Source of the DNA: Kribbella sp. ALI-6-A
Lineage (GTDB): Bacteria > Actinomycetota > Actinomycetes > Propionibacteriales > Kribbellaceae
DNA length: 64,000 nt
Direction of reading: 5' to 3'
Assembly (NCBI RefSeq): GCF_001984195.1
Contig: NZ_MTQN01000009.1
Coordinates: forward strand, 558,001 to 622,000
The position numbers and the translations under genes are program-made. Below are positions 8,448-17,800 of the stretch, one piece after another (position 1 is the stretch's first letter; each line of letters begins with the position of its first letter). The notes below the pieces were generated by a model. That model worked only from the letters and a program-made list of their open reading frames with translations. It made no database searches and had not been told where the DNA came from.

Positions 8448-10772
8448 GTGAAACGACGCACCTTCCTGGCCGGTACGACGGCCGCCGCCACAGCGCTCAC
8501 TCTGGACCTTCCGGCCCTCGCCGCTCCCGCCGATTTCGCCGCGCTCCGGGCGAAGTGGGCCGCCGATCTGACCGCAAGCGCGGCGATCGACCCCGCCGAT
8601 CCGGACTACGCGGCCGCACTGCGCCGACTGGACGCCGCGGTGACGTCGTCGCTGACGAAGCTCGACCGCGGTCCCGGCAGGACGCTCGTGTTCACCGACC
8701 AGCCGCTGACCGCGGATCCGTCGATCCCGAACACCTACGTCCGGCTCGAGCAATGGGCGACCGCCTGGGCCACGCCCGGTTCGCAGTACCACGCCGATCC
8801 CGCGCTGCTGGCCGACGTACAGGCTGCCCTGGAGTCGATGGATCAACTGGTCTACAACCCGTCCAGGGCCGAGTTCGGCAACTGGTGGTCCTGGGAGATC
8901 GGCGCGACCCGGCCGCTGGCCAACCTCATGGTCCTGCTGTACGACGAACTGCCGGCCGAGACCCGGGAGCGGTACTGCGCGGCCATCGACCACTTTGTGC
9001 CCGACCCGTACCTGATGTTCCCGCCAGAGCGTGGCCCGATCGTCTCGACCGGCGCCAACCGGGTCGACCTGTGCCAGGCGATCATCGTCCGGTCTCTCGT
9101 CACCGATGACGAAGCGAAACTCGTGCACGCCCGGGACGGCCTCAGCGACACCTGGCAGTACGTCACCAGCGGCGACGGCTTCTACCGCGACGGTTCGTTC
9201 GTGCAGCACACCTGGGTCGCCTACACCGGCACCTACGGTCATGTCCTGCTCAGCGGCATCGGCAAACTGCTCGCGCTGCTGGCGAACTCGCCCTGGGCGG
9301 TGACGGACCCGAAGCGGCAGATCCTGTTCGACGCGGTCGCGAAGGCGTACCTCCCGGTCGTCCACGACGCCCGCATGATGGACTTCGTCCGCGGCCGCGC
9401 GATCTCCCGCCACAACGCGTCCGACCACAACGACGGTTACACCGCCATGGAGGCGATCCTTCGTCTGGCGCAGGGCGTTGACGCCGCCCTGGCGGCCCAG
9501 TGGCGATCCGCGGTCGCCGGCTGGGTGCAGCGCGACACCTTCGGGAACGTGTTGTCCGGGGCAACACTCCCCCGGGTCGGCCTGATCAAGAGCCTGCAAG
9601 GCGTCACACCGGCGCCGGAGCGCGACGGCCACACGCTCTTCGCGAGCATGGACCGCTCCGTGCACCGCCGCGCCGGCTGGGCGTATTCGATCTCGATGGC
9701 CAGCAGGCGGATCGCGTACTACGAGTGCGGCAACGGCGAGAACGACCAGGGCTTCCACACCGGTTCCGGGATGACCTACCTCTACGACCAGGACAACGGA
9801 CAGTACGCCGACGCGTTCTGGCCGACCGTCGATCGCTACCGGCTTCCCGGCACCACCGTCGACAAGTTGCCGCTGGCACCTAAGGCCGGCGGCGAGTGGG
9901 GCGCGGCCCGGCCCACCACCACCTGGGTGGGCGGCTCCACACTCGACGGCTATGCGGCAGTCGGGCAGGACCTGCAGGGCCCGGTGTCGCCGATGCGCGC
10001 CCGGAAGTCCTGGTTCTGCCTCGACGAGTACGTCGTGGCGCTCGGCGCCGGGATCACCGGCAGCAGCGGGCACTCGGTCGAGACGATCGTCGAGAACCGC
10101 AACCTGCACAGCACGGGCACCAACGTCGTGACGGTGAACGGATCCCCACAGGTCTCCGCGCTCGGCGATTCGGCGACCGTCGACGCAAACTGGGCCCACC
10201 TCGACGGCGTGGCCGGCTACGTCTTCCTGAACGGCAGCACACCCCTGCAGCTACGGCGCGAGGCACGAACGGGCTCCTGGCGCGACATCAACACCGGCGG
10301 CCCCACGACACCGATCACCCGCCGCTATCTGACGATGTGGCTGGACCATGGCGTGAACCCGACGAACGCCACGTACAGCTATCTCGTCGCGCCAGGCGCA
10401 TCCGTCGGGCGGACCAAGCAGCTCGCCCGGCACTCCGAACTGCTCGTCCTTCGCAACACCGCGAACGTGCAGGCGCTACTTCGCGGTCAACTCCTGCTGG
10501 CCAACTTCTGGACTCCTGACCGGGTCGCCGAGCTCGCCGCGCACACGCCCTGTTCGGTGATCCGACGGAGCCGCGGGCGCGAGATCGACGTGGCCATCTC
10601 CGACCCGACCCAGCTCGCCACCGCCGTGCGACTCGCAATGTTGTTGCCCACGGCAAAGGTCGTCCGGGCCGACGAGGGGGTGACCGTACGCCGTACCTCG
10701 CTCGGACTCGACATCACCGTCGACACGACCGCCGCGGCCGGCGCCGGCAAACACCTGACGGTTCGAATCTGA
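8448..10772 (+). CDS. Polysaccharide lyase family 8 (hyaluronate/chondroitin/xanthan lyase-like)
   Basis: 774 residues from a GTG with CAGGAG at 8437-8442. A twin-arginine signal (MKRRTFLAGT) predicts Tat export. The alpha-toroid catalytic domain has the PL8 residues at the expected spacing: Asn204 (TGANRVD), His254 and Tyr263 (QHTWVAYTGTYGHV); Asn-to-His is 50 and His-to-Tyr 9, as in pneumococcal hyaluronate lyase (349, 399, 408). The C-terminal half is the beta-sandwich region. It should cleave uronic-acid-containing polysaccharide by beta-elimination outside the cell. Hyaluronan, chondroitin and xanthan cannot be told apart by eye. The divergent GntR-LacI protein is the probable regulator. 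Confidence 0.93.
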   Translation: MKRRTFLAGTTAAATALTLDLPALAAPADFAALRAKWAADLTASAAIDPADPDYAAALRRLDAAVTSSLTKLDRGPGRTLVFTDQPLTADPSIPNTYVRLEQWATAWATPGSQYHADPALLADVQAALESMDQLVYNPSRAEFGNWWSWEIGATRPLANLMVLLYDELPAETRERYCAAIDHFVPDPYLMFPPERGPIVSTGANRVDLCQAIIVRSLVTDDEAKLVHARDGLSDTWQYVTSGDGFYRDGSFVQHTWVAYTGTYGHVLLSGIGKLLALLANSPWAVTDPKRQILFDAVAKAYLPVVHDARMMDFVRGRAISRHNASDHNDGYTAMEAILRLAQGVDAALAAQWRSAVAGWVQRDTFGNVLSGATLPRVGLIKSLQGVTPAPERDGHTLFASMDRSVHRRAGWAYSISMASRRIAYYECGNGENDQGFHTGSGMTYLYDQDNGQYADAFWPTVDRYRLPGTTVDKLPLAPKAGGEWGAARPTTTWVGGSTLDGYAAVGQDLQGPVSPMRARKSWFCLDEYVVALGAGITGSSGHSVETIVENRNLHSTGTNVVTVNGSPQVSALGDSATVDANWAHLDGVAGYVFLNGSTPLQLRREARTGSWRDINTGGPTTPITRRYLTMWLDHGVNPTNATYSYLVAPGASVGRTKQLARHSELLVLRNTANVQALLRGQLLLANFWTPDRVAELAAHTPCSVIRRSRGREIDVAISDPTQLATAVRLAMLLPTAKVVRADEGVTVRRTSLGLDITVDTTAAAGAGKHLTVRI

Positions 10773-10786
10773 GGTGATTCACGATC

Positions 10787-11206
10787 TCAGTCCGGTTGGA
10801 CGGCACGGTTCAGCAAGACCATGAGTTGCTTCAGTTCGCTGCGGGTCAGCACAGCCAGCGGAGTCTTCTCCAGCGCCGTGGCGACCAGCTCCTCGCGGAC
10901 CTCGAGGCCCTTCGCCGTCAGAACCAGGACGCGGAACCGGCGGTCGGACGGATCCACCGCACGCTCCACCAGACCCTGCTTGACGAGCTGGTCGGTGATG
11001 AAGGTCAGGTTCCCGGCGTTGCAGTACAGGCGCTCGGCCATCACCTTCATCGAGGGCGGTGACTCGTCCGGATCGATCGCCCACAGCGCTTGGAACGTCG
11101 CCGGAGTCAGCCGATGCCGGGCCAGCGACTTCTCGATCAGGTCGTTGGTCCGCATCCAGATCTCGTGGGTCGCGGCGACCACTGCGGTGAGCTCGGACGT
11201 GGTCAT
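10787..11206 (-). CDS. MarR family transcriptional regulator
   Basis: 139 residues. The winged helix is visible around residues 50-100: MKVMAERLYCNAGNLTFITDQLVKQGLVER, then the wing ending VDPSDRRFRVLVLTAKG. The C-terminal helices would form the dimer with the N-terminus. It is divergent from the SDR gene across an 81-bp gap that contains two perfect 15-bp palindromes, so self-regulation and control of the SDR gene are likely. The inducing ligand is unknown. Confidence 0.92.
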   Translation of the reverse strand: MTTSELTAVVAATHEIWMRTNDLIEKSLARHRLTPATFQALWAIDPDESPPSMKVMAERLYCNAGNLTFITDQLVKQGLVERAVDPSDRRFRVLVLTAKGLEVREELVATALEKTPLAVLTRSELKQLMVLLNRAVQPD

Positions 11207-11224
11207 ACCGACATCCTACCGATG

Positions 11225-11239
11225 CTTCAAGTCTTGAAG
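11225..11239. promoter_or_regulatory. MarR operator copy 1
   Basis: CTTCAAGTCTTGAAG is a perfect 7-1-7 palindrome. It begins 19 bases before the marR start codon and overlaps a TTGAAG -35-like hexamer (11234-11239) of the SDR promoter, whose TACTTC -10 box is at 11257-11262. Confidence 0.8.
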
Positions 11240-11258
11240 GATTCTGCTAGCGTCAATA

Positions 11259-11273
11259 CTTCAAGACTTGAAG
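11259..11273. promoter_or_regulatory. MarR operator copy 2
   Basis: CTTCAAGACTTGAAG repeats the first site with only the central base changed. Its start is 34 bases from the start of copy 1, and it overlaps the likely -10 region of the SDR gene. Two identical half-site pairs strongly suggest a dimer bound at each. Confidence 0.8.
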
Positions 11274-11287
11274 CACATGGAGGATCT

Positions 11288-12100
11288 GTGAACGACGACT
11301 ATCGAGGTGTCACCGCGCTCGTCACCGGCGCATCCAAGGGCCTCGGCCGGGCGTACGCGCTGGAGCTGGCGCGCCGGGGAGCTCGGGTGATCCTGCTGGC
11401 CCGCTCGGAGGCCGAGCTGCGCAAGGTCGCCGTACAGATCGAGGAGCAGCACGGCAGGACCGACACCGAGGTGATCACCGGCGACCTCGCCGCCGCGGAC
11501 GGTCCGGAGCGGATCCTGCGGGAGTTGCGCGACCGCGGCCTGACCGTCGACCTGCTGCTCAACAACGCCGGCGCGGGCAGCGTGGGCCCGTTCCTCGACC
11601 GCCCGCTCGAGCCGCAACTGCGCACGCTCGACCTGAACGTCGGCGGACTGCTCGCCCTGACCCACGCGATCGGGAACGAGATGGTCGCGCGCGGTTCCGG
11701 CGGCATCATCAACGTGTCGTCGACGGCGGCCTTCCAGCCTCTGCCCTATCAAGCCAGCTATGCCGCGACCAAGGCCTTTGTGCTGTCCTTCACCGAGGCG
11801 CTGGCCGAGGAACTGCGCGGCACCGGCGTTCGCGTGATGGCCGCGCACCCCGGCGCGGTCGCCACCGGCTTCTTCGACGGCACGACGGCCACGATGGACC
11901 CCAACGCCGACACCCCGGACACCGTCGCGGCCGACACCCTCGACGACTACGCCCGACGGCGCGCGGCGTCCTACCCAGGCCGGACTGTGAACCGGGTCCT
12001 CACCTGGCCCGCGCGCCTGCTGCCGCGGGCCGCCCTCGTGCGGATCGCCGCGGCGTTCAACCGCCGGCTGCGGTTGCACGAGGCAACCGATCTGGCGTAG
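11288..12100 (+). CDS. Short-chain dehydrogenase/reductase
   Basis: 270 residues from a GTG preceded by GGAGG at 11279-11283. Classical SDR features are present: the nucleotide-binding TGASKGLG at residues 13-20, NNAG at 92-95, the catalytic Ser in NVSS (144-145) and YxxxK (Tyr158, Lys162). The C-terminal extension (residues 235-270) is basic and hydrophobic, as in DltE/acyl-reductase-like members. It should oxidise or reduce a hydroxyl/carbonyl with NAD(P)H. The divergent MarR regulator and two palindromes suggest induction by a small lipophilic or phenolic compound. The substrate is unknown. Confidence 0.92.
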   Translation: MNDDYRGVTALVTGASKGLGRAYALELARRGARVILLARSEAELRKVAVQIEEQHGRTDTEVITGDLAAADGPERILRELRDRGLTVDLLLNNAGAGSVGPFLDRPLEPQLRTLDLNVGGLLALTHAIGNEMVARGSGGIINVSSTAAFQPLPYQASYAATKAFVLSFTEALAEELRGTGVRVMAAHPGAVATGFFDGTTATMDPNADTPDTVAADTLDDYARRRAASYPGRTVNRVLTWPARLLPRAALVRIAAAFNRRLRLHEATDLA

Positions 12101-12171
12101 CTGCAACACCAGGGATACAGCCTCGGCGGTTTCCTCCGCCCAGACCTCACTCCGTGGGACAGTGTCCAACG

Positions 12172-12876
12172 ATGACGATCTTCACGTTCCACCTCGCGGA
12201 GCTCCGTCCGGCGACGACGGCGGGGGCATTGTGGAAGCCGCCGGCCGTGCCTTCCACGCCCGGATTGCGGTACGCCGAATGCCTGGCGCTGATGCGCCTC
12301 GGTGCCCCGACCGTCTCGCCGGACCGGATGCAGCTGCGTCGGATGGCGATGTTCGCGCGATGGGAGGACGAGGCGGCGGTCACGGCCTTCCTGGCGGACC
12401 ACCCACTGGGCAGGCAGCTCGCGGCGGGCTGGCACGTGCGCATGCAGTTCCTGCGCCGCTGGTCACGGCTCGCAGCGCTGCCCGACCTGCCGGCACGAGC
12501 CGGCGAGTGGGACCCCGCCGAACCCGTCGTCGCGGTCACGGTGGCCCGGATGCGCCTCCTGGAGGTGCCGAGGTTCCTCAAGTGGGGCAAGCCCGTGGAG
12601 CGGCTGGTTCGCGACCATCCGGGAACCACGCTGGCGCTGGCCGCGATGCGCCCGCCGCGAACGATCTCCACGTTCTCGATCTGGCGGTCGGTGCGAGAGA
12701 TGGAGGAGATGGTGCACGGCCACAGCACCGTCCCCGACCCCGACCGTCACGCCGACGCCATGACCGAACGCCGGCGCAGGGACTTCCACCACGAGTTCGC
12801 CACCCTGCGGTTCCGGCCACTGTCGGAACACGGCTCGTGGCAGGGGCGGAGCGGAATCGTTCCCTGGGGAGAATGA
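12172..12876 (+). CDS. Spheroidene monooxygenase (CrtA)-like protein
   Basis: 234 residues. An in-frame GTG lies 18 bases upstream, but neither start has a strong ribosome binding site; the ATG was chosen. The pattern resembles the CrtA-like family: an N-terminal strand followed by TPGLRYAECL, a middle MAMFARWEDEAAVTAFL and a C-terminal FSIWRSVREMEEMVH. The family contains dimeric alpha/beta-barrel-like proteins, some of them haem carotenoid oxygenases. No carotenoid genes are nearby, so a carotenoid role is doubtful. It ends three bases before the haloalkane dehalogenase gene and is probably co-transcribed. Confidence 0.6.
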   Translation: MTIFTFHLAELRPATTAGALWKPPAVPSTPGLRYAECLALMRLGAPTVSPDRMQLRRMAMFARWEDEAAVTAFLADHPLGRQLAAGWHVRMQFLRRWSRLAALPDLPARAGEWDPAEPVVAVTVARMRLLEVPRFLKWGKPVERLVRDHPGTTLALAAMRPPRTISTFSIWRSVREMEEMVHGHSTVPDPDRHADAMTERRRRDFHHEFATLRFRPLSEHGSWQGRSGIVPWGE

Positions 12877-12879
12877 GCC

Positions 12880-13746
12880 ATGCCCACCGCTGAGACTCCC
12901 GAGCTGTTTCCCGTACTGGATCTGCGGCTCGCGTGCAGAATCATCGGCGAGGGCCGACCGGTCGTGTTCGTCCACGGCAACCCGACCTCGTCGTACCTGT
13001 GGCGACACGTGATGAGCCCACGACTCGGGCGCTGCCTCGCACTCGACCTGCCCGGCATGGGCGACTCCGACCCGGTGCCGGGCACCGACCCTCACCGGTA
13101 CCGGTTCACCACCCACCAGCGGTACTTCGACGCGTTTCTCGACAGCCTGCAGCTGGATCAGCCGGTCGTGCTGGTCGGGCACGACTGGGGCGGCGTACTC
13201 GCGACCGACTGGGCCCGTCGCCATCCGCACGACGTCGCCGGAATCGCCTACCTCGAAACGCTCGTCGCGCCAGTCACCTGGGACAGCCCCAACGCACCCA
13301 GCCCAGACCTCTTCAAGCCACTGCGCAGCGAAGCAGGCGAACAACTGGTACTCACCGACAACATCTTCATCGAGCAGATCCTCCAGGCCGGCACGCTGCG
13401 ACAGCTGGACGACCGAGACCTCGCCGCGTACCGGCATCCGTACCTCCAGGCCGGCGAATCCCGACGCCCGATGCTCACCTGGGCCCGACAGATCCCGATC
13501 GACGGCGATCCAGCCGACGTCCACGAGATCGTCACCGCGAACGCCGATTGGATGGCCACCTGCGACGTACCCAAGCTCTTCGTCAACGGCTCCCCCGGCG
13601 CGCTGCTCACCGGCCCGCTGCGCGATCTCTGCCGGAACTGGCCCGCTCAGCAAGAAGTGACCGTCAGCGGCTCCCACTTCCTGCCAGAGGACTCCCCGAC
13701 CGAGATCGAGGCCGCGCTGGCCCGCTGGATCCCGACGCTGGACTGA
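12880..13746 (+). CDS. Haloalkane dehalogenase
   Basis: 288 residues, normal for the family. The alpha/beta hydrolase core shows HGNPTSSYLWR (residues 32-42; Asn34 as halide-stabilising residue), nucleophile Asp102 followed by Trp103 in VGHDWGG, a likely catalytic Glu126 in AYLETLVAP (LinB-type position) and His266 in SGSHFLPED. These are the HLD-II features, so hydrolysis of a carbon-halogen bond in the cytoplasm is the best prediction. A GGGAG Shine-Dalgarno lies in the end of the upstream gene. Natural substrates of such enzymes are often unknown. Confidence 0.9.
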   Translation: MPTAETPELFPVLDLRLACRIIGEGRPVVFVHGNPTSSYLWRHVMSPRLGRCLALDLPGMGDSDPVPGTDPHRYRFTTHQRYFDAFLDSLQLDQPVVLVGHDWGGVLATDWARRHPHDVAGIAYLETLVAPVTWDSPNAPSPDLFKPLRSEAGEQLVLTDNIFIEQILQAGTLRQLDDRDLAAYRHPYLQAGESRRPMLTWARQIPIDGDPADVHEIVTANADWMATCDVPKLFVNGSPGALLTGPLRDLCRNWPAQQEVTVSGSHFLPEDSPTEIEAALARWIPTLD

Positions 13747-13800
13747 TCGACGGGCGGCGCGAGGATCTCCGCTCAAGCGGGCGGCTGAGACGATGTAGTC

Positions 13801-14532
13801 ATGCAACTGTTCGCGGGCCCCGTAGATGACGCGGCGATGGACCTGGCCGTGTCCAACGCCCTGGTCCGGCGAGCCTCCAGTGGTGAGGTGACCGACGCAA
13901 TCCGCATCTATCGGCCCGCCGGCCCCGTGCTCGTCTTCGGACGCCGGGACACACGCCATCCCGGATTCCAGGCCGCCGTACAGGCCGGGCGCGACGCCGG
14001 CTTCCAGCCGCTCGTCCGCGCCGTCGGCGGGCGGCCGGTCGCCTACACCTCCGAAGCGATCGTGGTCGACCATGTCCGGCACGACCTCCGGGCGACCGAA
14101 GACCACCAGCGGCGCTTCGCCAGCTTCGGAATCCAGTACGCCGAAGCGCTGCGAGCGCTCGGCGTCGACGCGCGGGTCGGCGAGGTTCCTGGAGAGTACT
14201 GTCCTGGCGCGCAGAGCATCAACGCTCGCGGTGCTGTCAAGCTCGTCGGCACCGCCCAGCGAGTCGTCCAGCACGCCTGGCTCTTCAGTTCCCTGACCGT
14301 CATCGGCGACGACGACCGGATCCGCTCACTCCTGGTCAAGGTCTACGCCCACCTCGAACTACCACTCGACCCCGCCACCGTAGGATCCCTGACGACCGAA
14401 CGCCCCGACCTCACGGCAACCACCGTCGAGCAGCACTTCCACGCTGTTTTCGCTCCCGACGTCACACCCTCCGCCCTGGACCAGCCAACCCTCGAACTGG
14501 CCGCCTCGTACGCACCCGATCACCGAGTCTGA
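13801..14532 (+). CDS. Lipoate-protein ligase A / octanoyltransferase-like protein
   Basis: 243 residues of the BPL/LplA/LipB fold. The family motifs are RAVGGRPVAY (residues 73-82; usually RxxGGGxVxH in active ligases) and GEYCPGAQSINARGAVKLVGTAQRV (131-155), where Lys147 is the likely lipoyl-adenylate-binding lysine. The usual C-terminal accessory domain of full LplA is absent, making it like LipM/LipL transferases. It should attach lipoate or octanoate to carrier proteins or an unrelated acyl substrate. No lipoate pathway genes are adjacent. Confidence 0.82.
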   Translation: MQLFAGPVDDAAMDLAVSNALVRRASSGEVTDAIRIYRPAGPVLVFGRRDTRHPGFQAAVQAGRDAGFQPLVRAVGGRPVAYTSEAIVVDHVRHDLRATEDHQRRFASFGIQYAEALRALGVDARVGEVPGEYCPGAQSINARGAVKLVGTAQRVVQHAWLFSSLTVIGDDDRIRSLLVKVYAHLELPLDPATVGSLTTERPDLTATTVEQHFHAVFAPDVTPSALDQPTLELAASYAPDHRV

Positions 14533-14621
14533 CGACCCGGCGGCCGAGCTGTCCTCAGCGGACTCTCAGCAGCAGATCGGGATGATCGAGATGTCTGTCT
14601 CCCCCCGCCGTCCGGGAAGCG

Positions 14622-14783
14622 ATGCTGATGAGCCTTCTGCAAGGTGTACTTCTTCTTGACGTCCTCGTTCTGTTCGGGCTGAGCGCGCTGGCCGAGGTCC
14701 GCGCCGCCCGGGCTCGGCGCCGAGCCGCCGAGGTCGACGACGCGCTGCTGCGGTCCTGGCTCGACGAGGTTCCGGCCCGGTGA
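14622..14783 (+). CDS. Small membrane protein candidate, 53 aa
   Basis: An open frame of 53 residues, MLMSLLQGVLLL... to ...SWLDEVPAR, with one hydrophobic helix (about residues 3-25) followed by an Arg/Ala-rich amphipathic stretch. Codon third positions are mostly G or C, and GGGAA lies about 5 bases before the ATG. It is alone in the gap between the lipoate-ligase-like gene and the end of the RND operon. No family is recognised; it may be a real small protein or chance. Confidence 0.4.
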   Translation: MLMSLLQGVLLLDVLVLFGLSALAEVRAARARRRAAEVDDALLRSWLDEVPAR

Positions 14784-14816
14784 CGATCGCTGCTGAGCGG
14801 CAGCTCTCTCCGACCG

Positions 14817-17800
14817 TCAAACCGGCGTGGGTTCGGACTCGGCTCGGCGTTGCCGGCGAGACCTGGCGAAGCGCAGATAGAACGCCGGCACCACGAACAG
14901 GTTCAGCAAGGTCGCGGTGATCAGCCCGCCCAGGATCACGACCGCCATCGGGTGCTCGATCTCCTGACCGGGGATCGAGCCGGACACCAGCAGCGGGATC
15001 AGCGCCAGACCGGTGGTCAGCACGGTCATCAGGATCGGGACCAGCCGCTCCTTGGCGCCGCGGATGACCAGGTCCGGGCCGAACGGCACGCCCTCCTCGC
15101 GTTCCAGATGCTGGCAATGGCTGATCAGCATGATGCCGTTGCGCGCGACGATGCCGAAGACGGTCAGGAAGCCGACCAGCGAGCCCAGCGAGATCACCCG
15201 GGAGCCGGCGTACGCGGCGATCACCCCGCCGACGAGCGCGACCGGCAGCGTCACGAACGTCATCACCGCCAGCCGCCAGCTCCGGTACGACGCCTGGAGC
15301 AGCAGCAAGATCCCGACCGCCGCGGCGATCGCGTAGATCAGCAGCCGTTGCTGGGCGGACTGCCGCTCGGTGTACTCGCCGAGCATCTCGGCGCGGAACT
15401 CCAGTGGCATCTGTACCTGCTCCAGCCGGTCCTCGATGTCCGCGACGACCGACCCCAGGTCCCGGGAGCCGTCGAGCTCGGCGCCGACGTCGATGTTGCG
15501 GAACAGGTCCTCGTGCTGCACCACGTTCGGAACCGACACGATGCTGATGTCGGTGACCTCCTTCAGCCGGACCTGGCCACCGCCCGGCTTGTCGATCAGC
15601 AGGTTCTCCAGGTCGGTGACGCTGCGCCGCTTCTCCGGCGGCGTCCACAACTGGACGTCGTACGCCTTGCCCTCGGTGTAGATGTCGCCGGCCTCCTCGC
15701 CGGCCATCAGCCAGGCAGCCGCGCGGCGGACGTCGCCGGGCTTGAGGCCGTGCCGCTGGGCGGCGTCCAGGTCGACCTCGACGCGGATCTGCGGGATCGC
15801 GTCCTGGAAGTCCACCGAGTGCTTGCCCACCCCCGGCACGTCACCGACGATCCGGTTGATCTCCTCGGCCTTCGCCCGCAACTGCTCCAGGTCCTGGCCG
15901 AAGATCCGGATCGTGATCGGGTCGCTGGATCCGGTCAGCACCTCGCGGATCCGCTCCTTGAGGTACGTGAGCACGTCGCGGAACACCCCGGGATAACCGT
16001 CGACGACACCGCGGACGGACGCGACCGTCTCGTCGTAGTCGACCGAGGGGTCCACGCTGATCCAGTTCTCCCCGAAGTACACGCCGTGCGGCTCGTCACC
16101 GAGCAGTGCGTTGCCGATGTGTGAACCGGCGTTGCGGACGCCGGGGATGGTGAGCAGTTCGGCGTTGACCGCCTTGCTGGTGCGAACCTCTTCCTGCAGC
16201 GAGATGTCGGGCTTGCCGAGCCAGTGCATGAGGAAGTCGCGTTCCTTGAAGTTCGGCAGCAGCGACTGACCGAGCAGCGGCAGCAGGACCAGGCCGAGCG
16301 CGGTGGTGAGCGCGACCGCCAGGTACCCGAGCCGAGGCCGCTTCACCAACCGGGTGAGGATCCACTCGTAGCCGCGCTTGAGCGGTGGAACCACCGGGGA
16401 CTCACGGTGCTCGAGCGACCTGGGGTTGCGGAAGAAGATCAGCGCGAGGGCCGGCGTGACGGTCAGCGCGACCAGCATCGACGCGAGCAGCGCCAGCGCG
16501 TACGACAGCGCCAGCGGCCGGAAGAAGGATCCGGACAGCCCGGCCAGCATGAAGATCGGCAGGATCGCGACGACCTCGATCAGCGTCGCGTAGACGATCG
16601 CGCTGCGCACCTCCAGCACCGCCTCCAGGATGATCCTGGCGGTCGACCGGGTACTGCCCTCGCTGCGGTACTGGCGGAGCCGGCGAACGATGTTCTCGAC
16701 CCCGATGATCGCGTCGTCGACGATGTCACCCAGCGCTATCACGAAGCCGGCCAGGACCATCGTGTTGATCGTGGTACCCCGCGCGGTGAGGATCAGCAGC
16801 GCGGCCAGCAGCGACAGCGGGATCGCGACCACGCTGATCACCGCGGTCCGCCACGAGTACAGGAACAGCGCGAGCATCGCGATCATCAGCAGCGCGCCGA
16901 GGATCAGCGACCGGGTCAGGTTGTCGATCGCGTCCTCGATGAAGGTGGCCGGACGGAAGATCGTCGAGTCGATCGCGATGCCCTGCAGGCCGGGACGCAG
17001 CTCGGCGAGCGCTTCCTCGACTCCTCGGGTGACGTCCAGGGTGTTGGCCCAGGGCAACTTCTCGACGATCAGCATCAGACCGTCGCCCTGGTTGATCACG
17101 GCGTCACCGATCAGCGGCTGATGGTCGCGCCTGAGGTCGGCGACGTCGCGCAGCCGGATCTGCCGGCCGTCGTTGGTGACGATCGGTACGCCGGCCAGCT
17201 GGTCGTGATCGACGATCGGCGTCATGTGCCGGATCCCGAGCCGCTGCTGCGGACCGTCGAGGAAGCCGCCCCGGCCGATGAAGTTGCCGTCGGAGTACTG
17301 CTGCAGCCCGGCGTCGAGGGCGTCGGCGGTGGCGGTCATCACCTGTTCGAGGCTGACCTTCTGCTGGGCCATCCGGGCCGGGTCGGCCTGCACCTGGAGC
17401 ATCTCCAGCCGCTCGCCCCAGATCGGGACGTTGGCCACGCCGGGCACCTGCAGCAGCCGGGCCCGGATCTTCCAGTACGCCGTCATCGACAGATCCATCA
17501 TGTCGATGTCCGGATCGGCCGGCGACAGCCCGATCTTCAGCACCCGGCTGGTGGCCGACAGCGGCTGCAGCATCACCGGCGGCGCCGCCCAGGTCGGCAG
17601 CGTCGGGGTGATCGAGGCCAGCCGTTCGGCGACGAGCTGGCGGGCCTCGAGCAGGTCGGTGCCTTCGGCGAACAGCAGGACGACCTGGGACAGCTGCTCG
17701 ACCGAGCGCGATCGAACGGTCTCGACACCCGGGATCGCGTTCAGCGACTGCTCCATCGGGACCGTGATCAGCTCTTCCACCTCGGTCGGGCCCAGCCCGA

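Noticed and set aside
12135-12160. GGCGG/CCGCC hairpin as terminator after the SDR gene
   Set aside because: Short stem, and the following gene is close enough to be co-transcribed.
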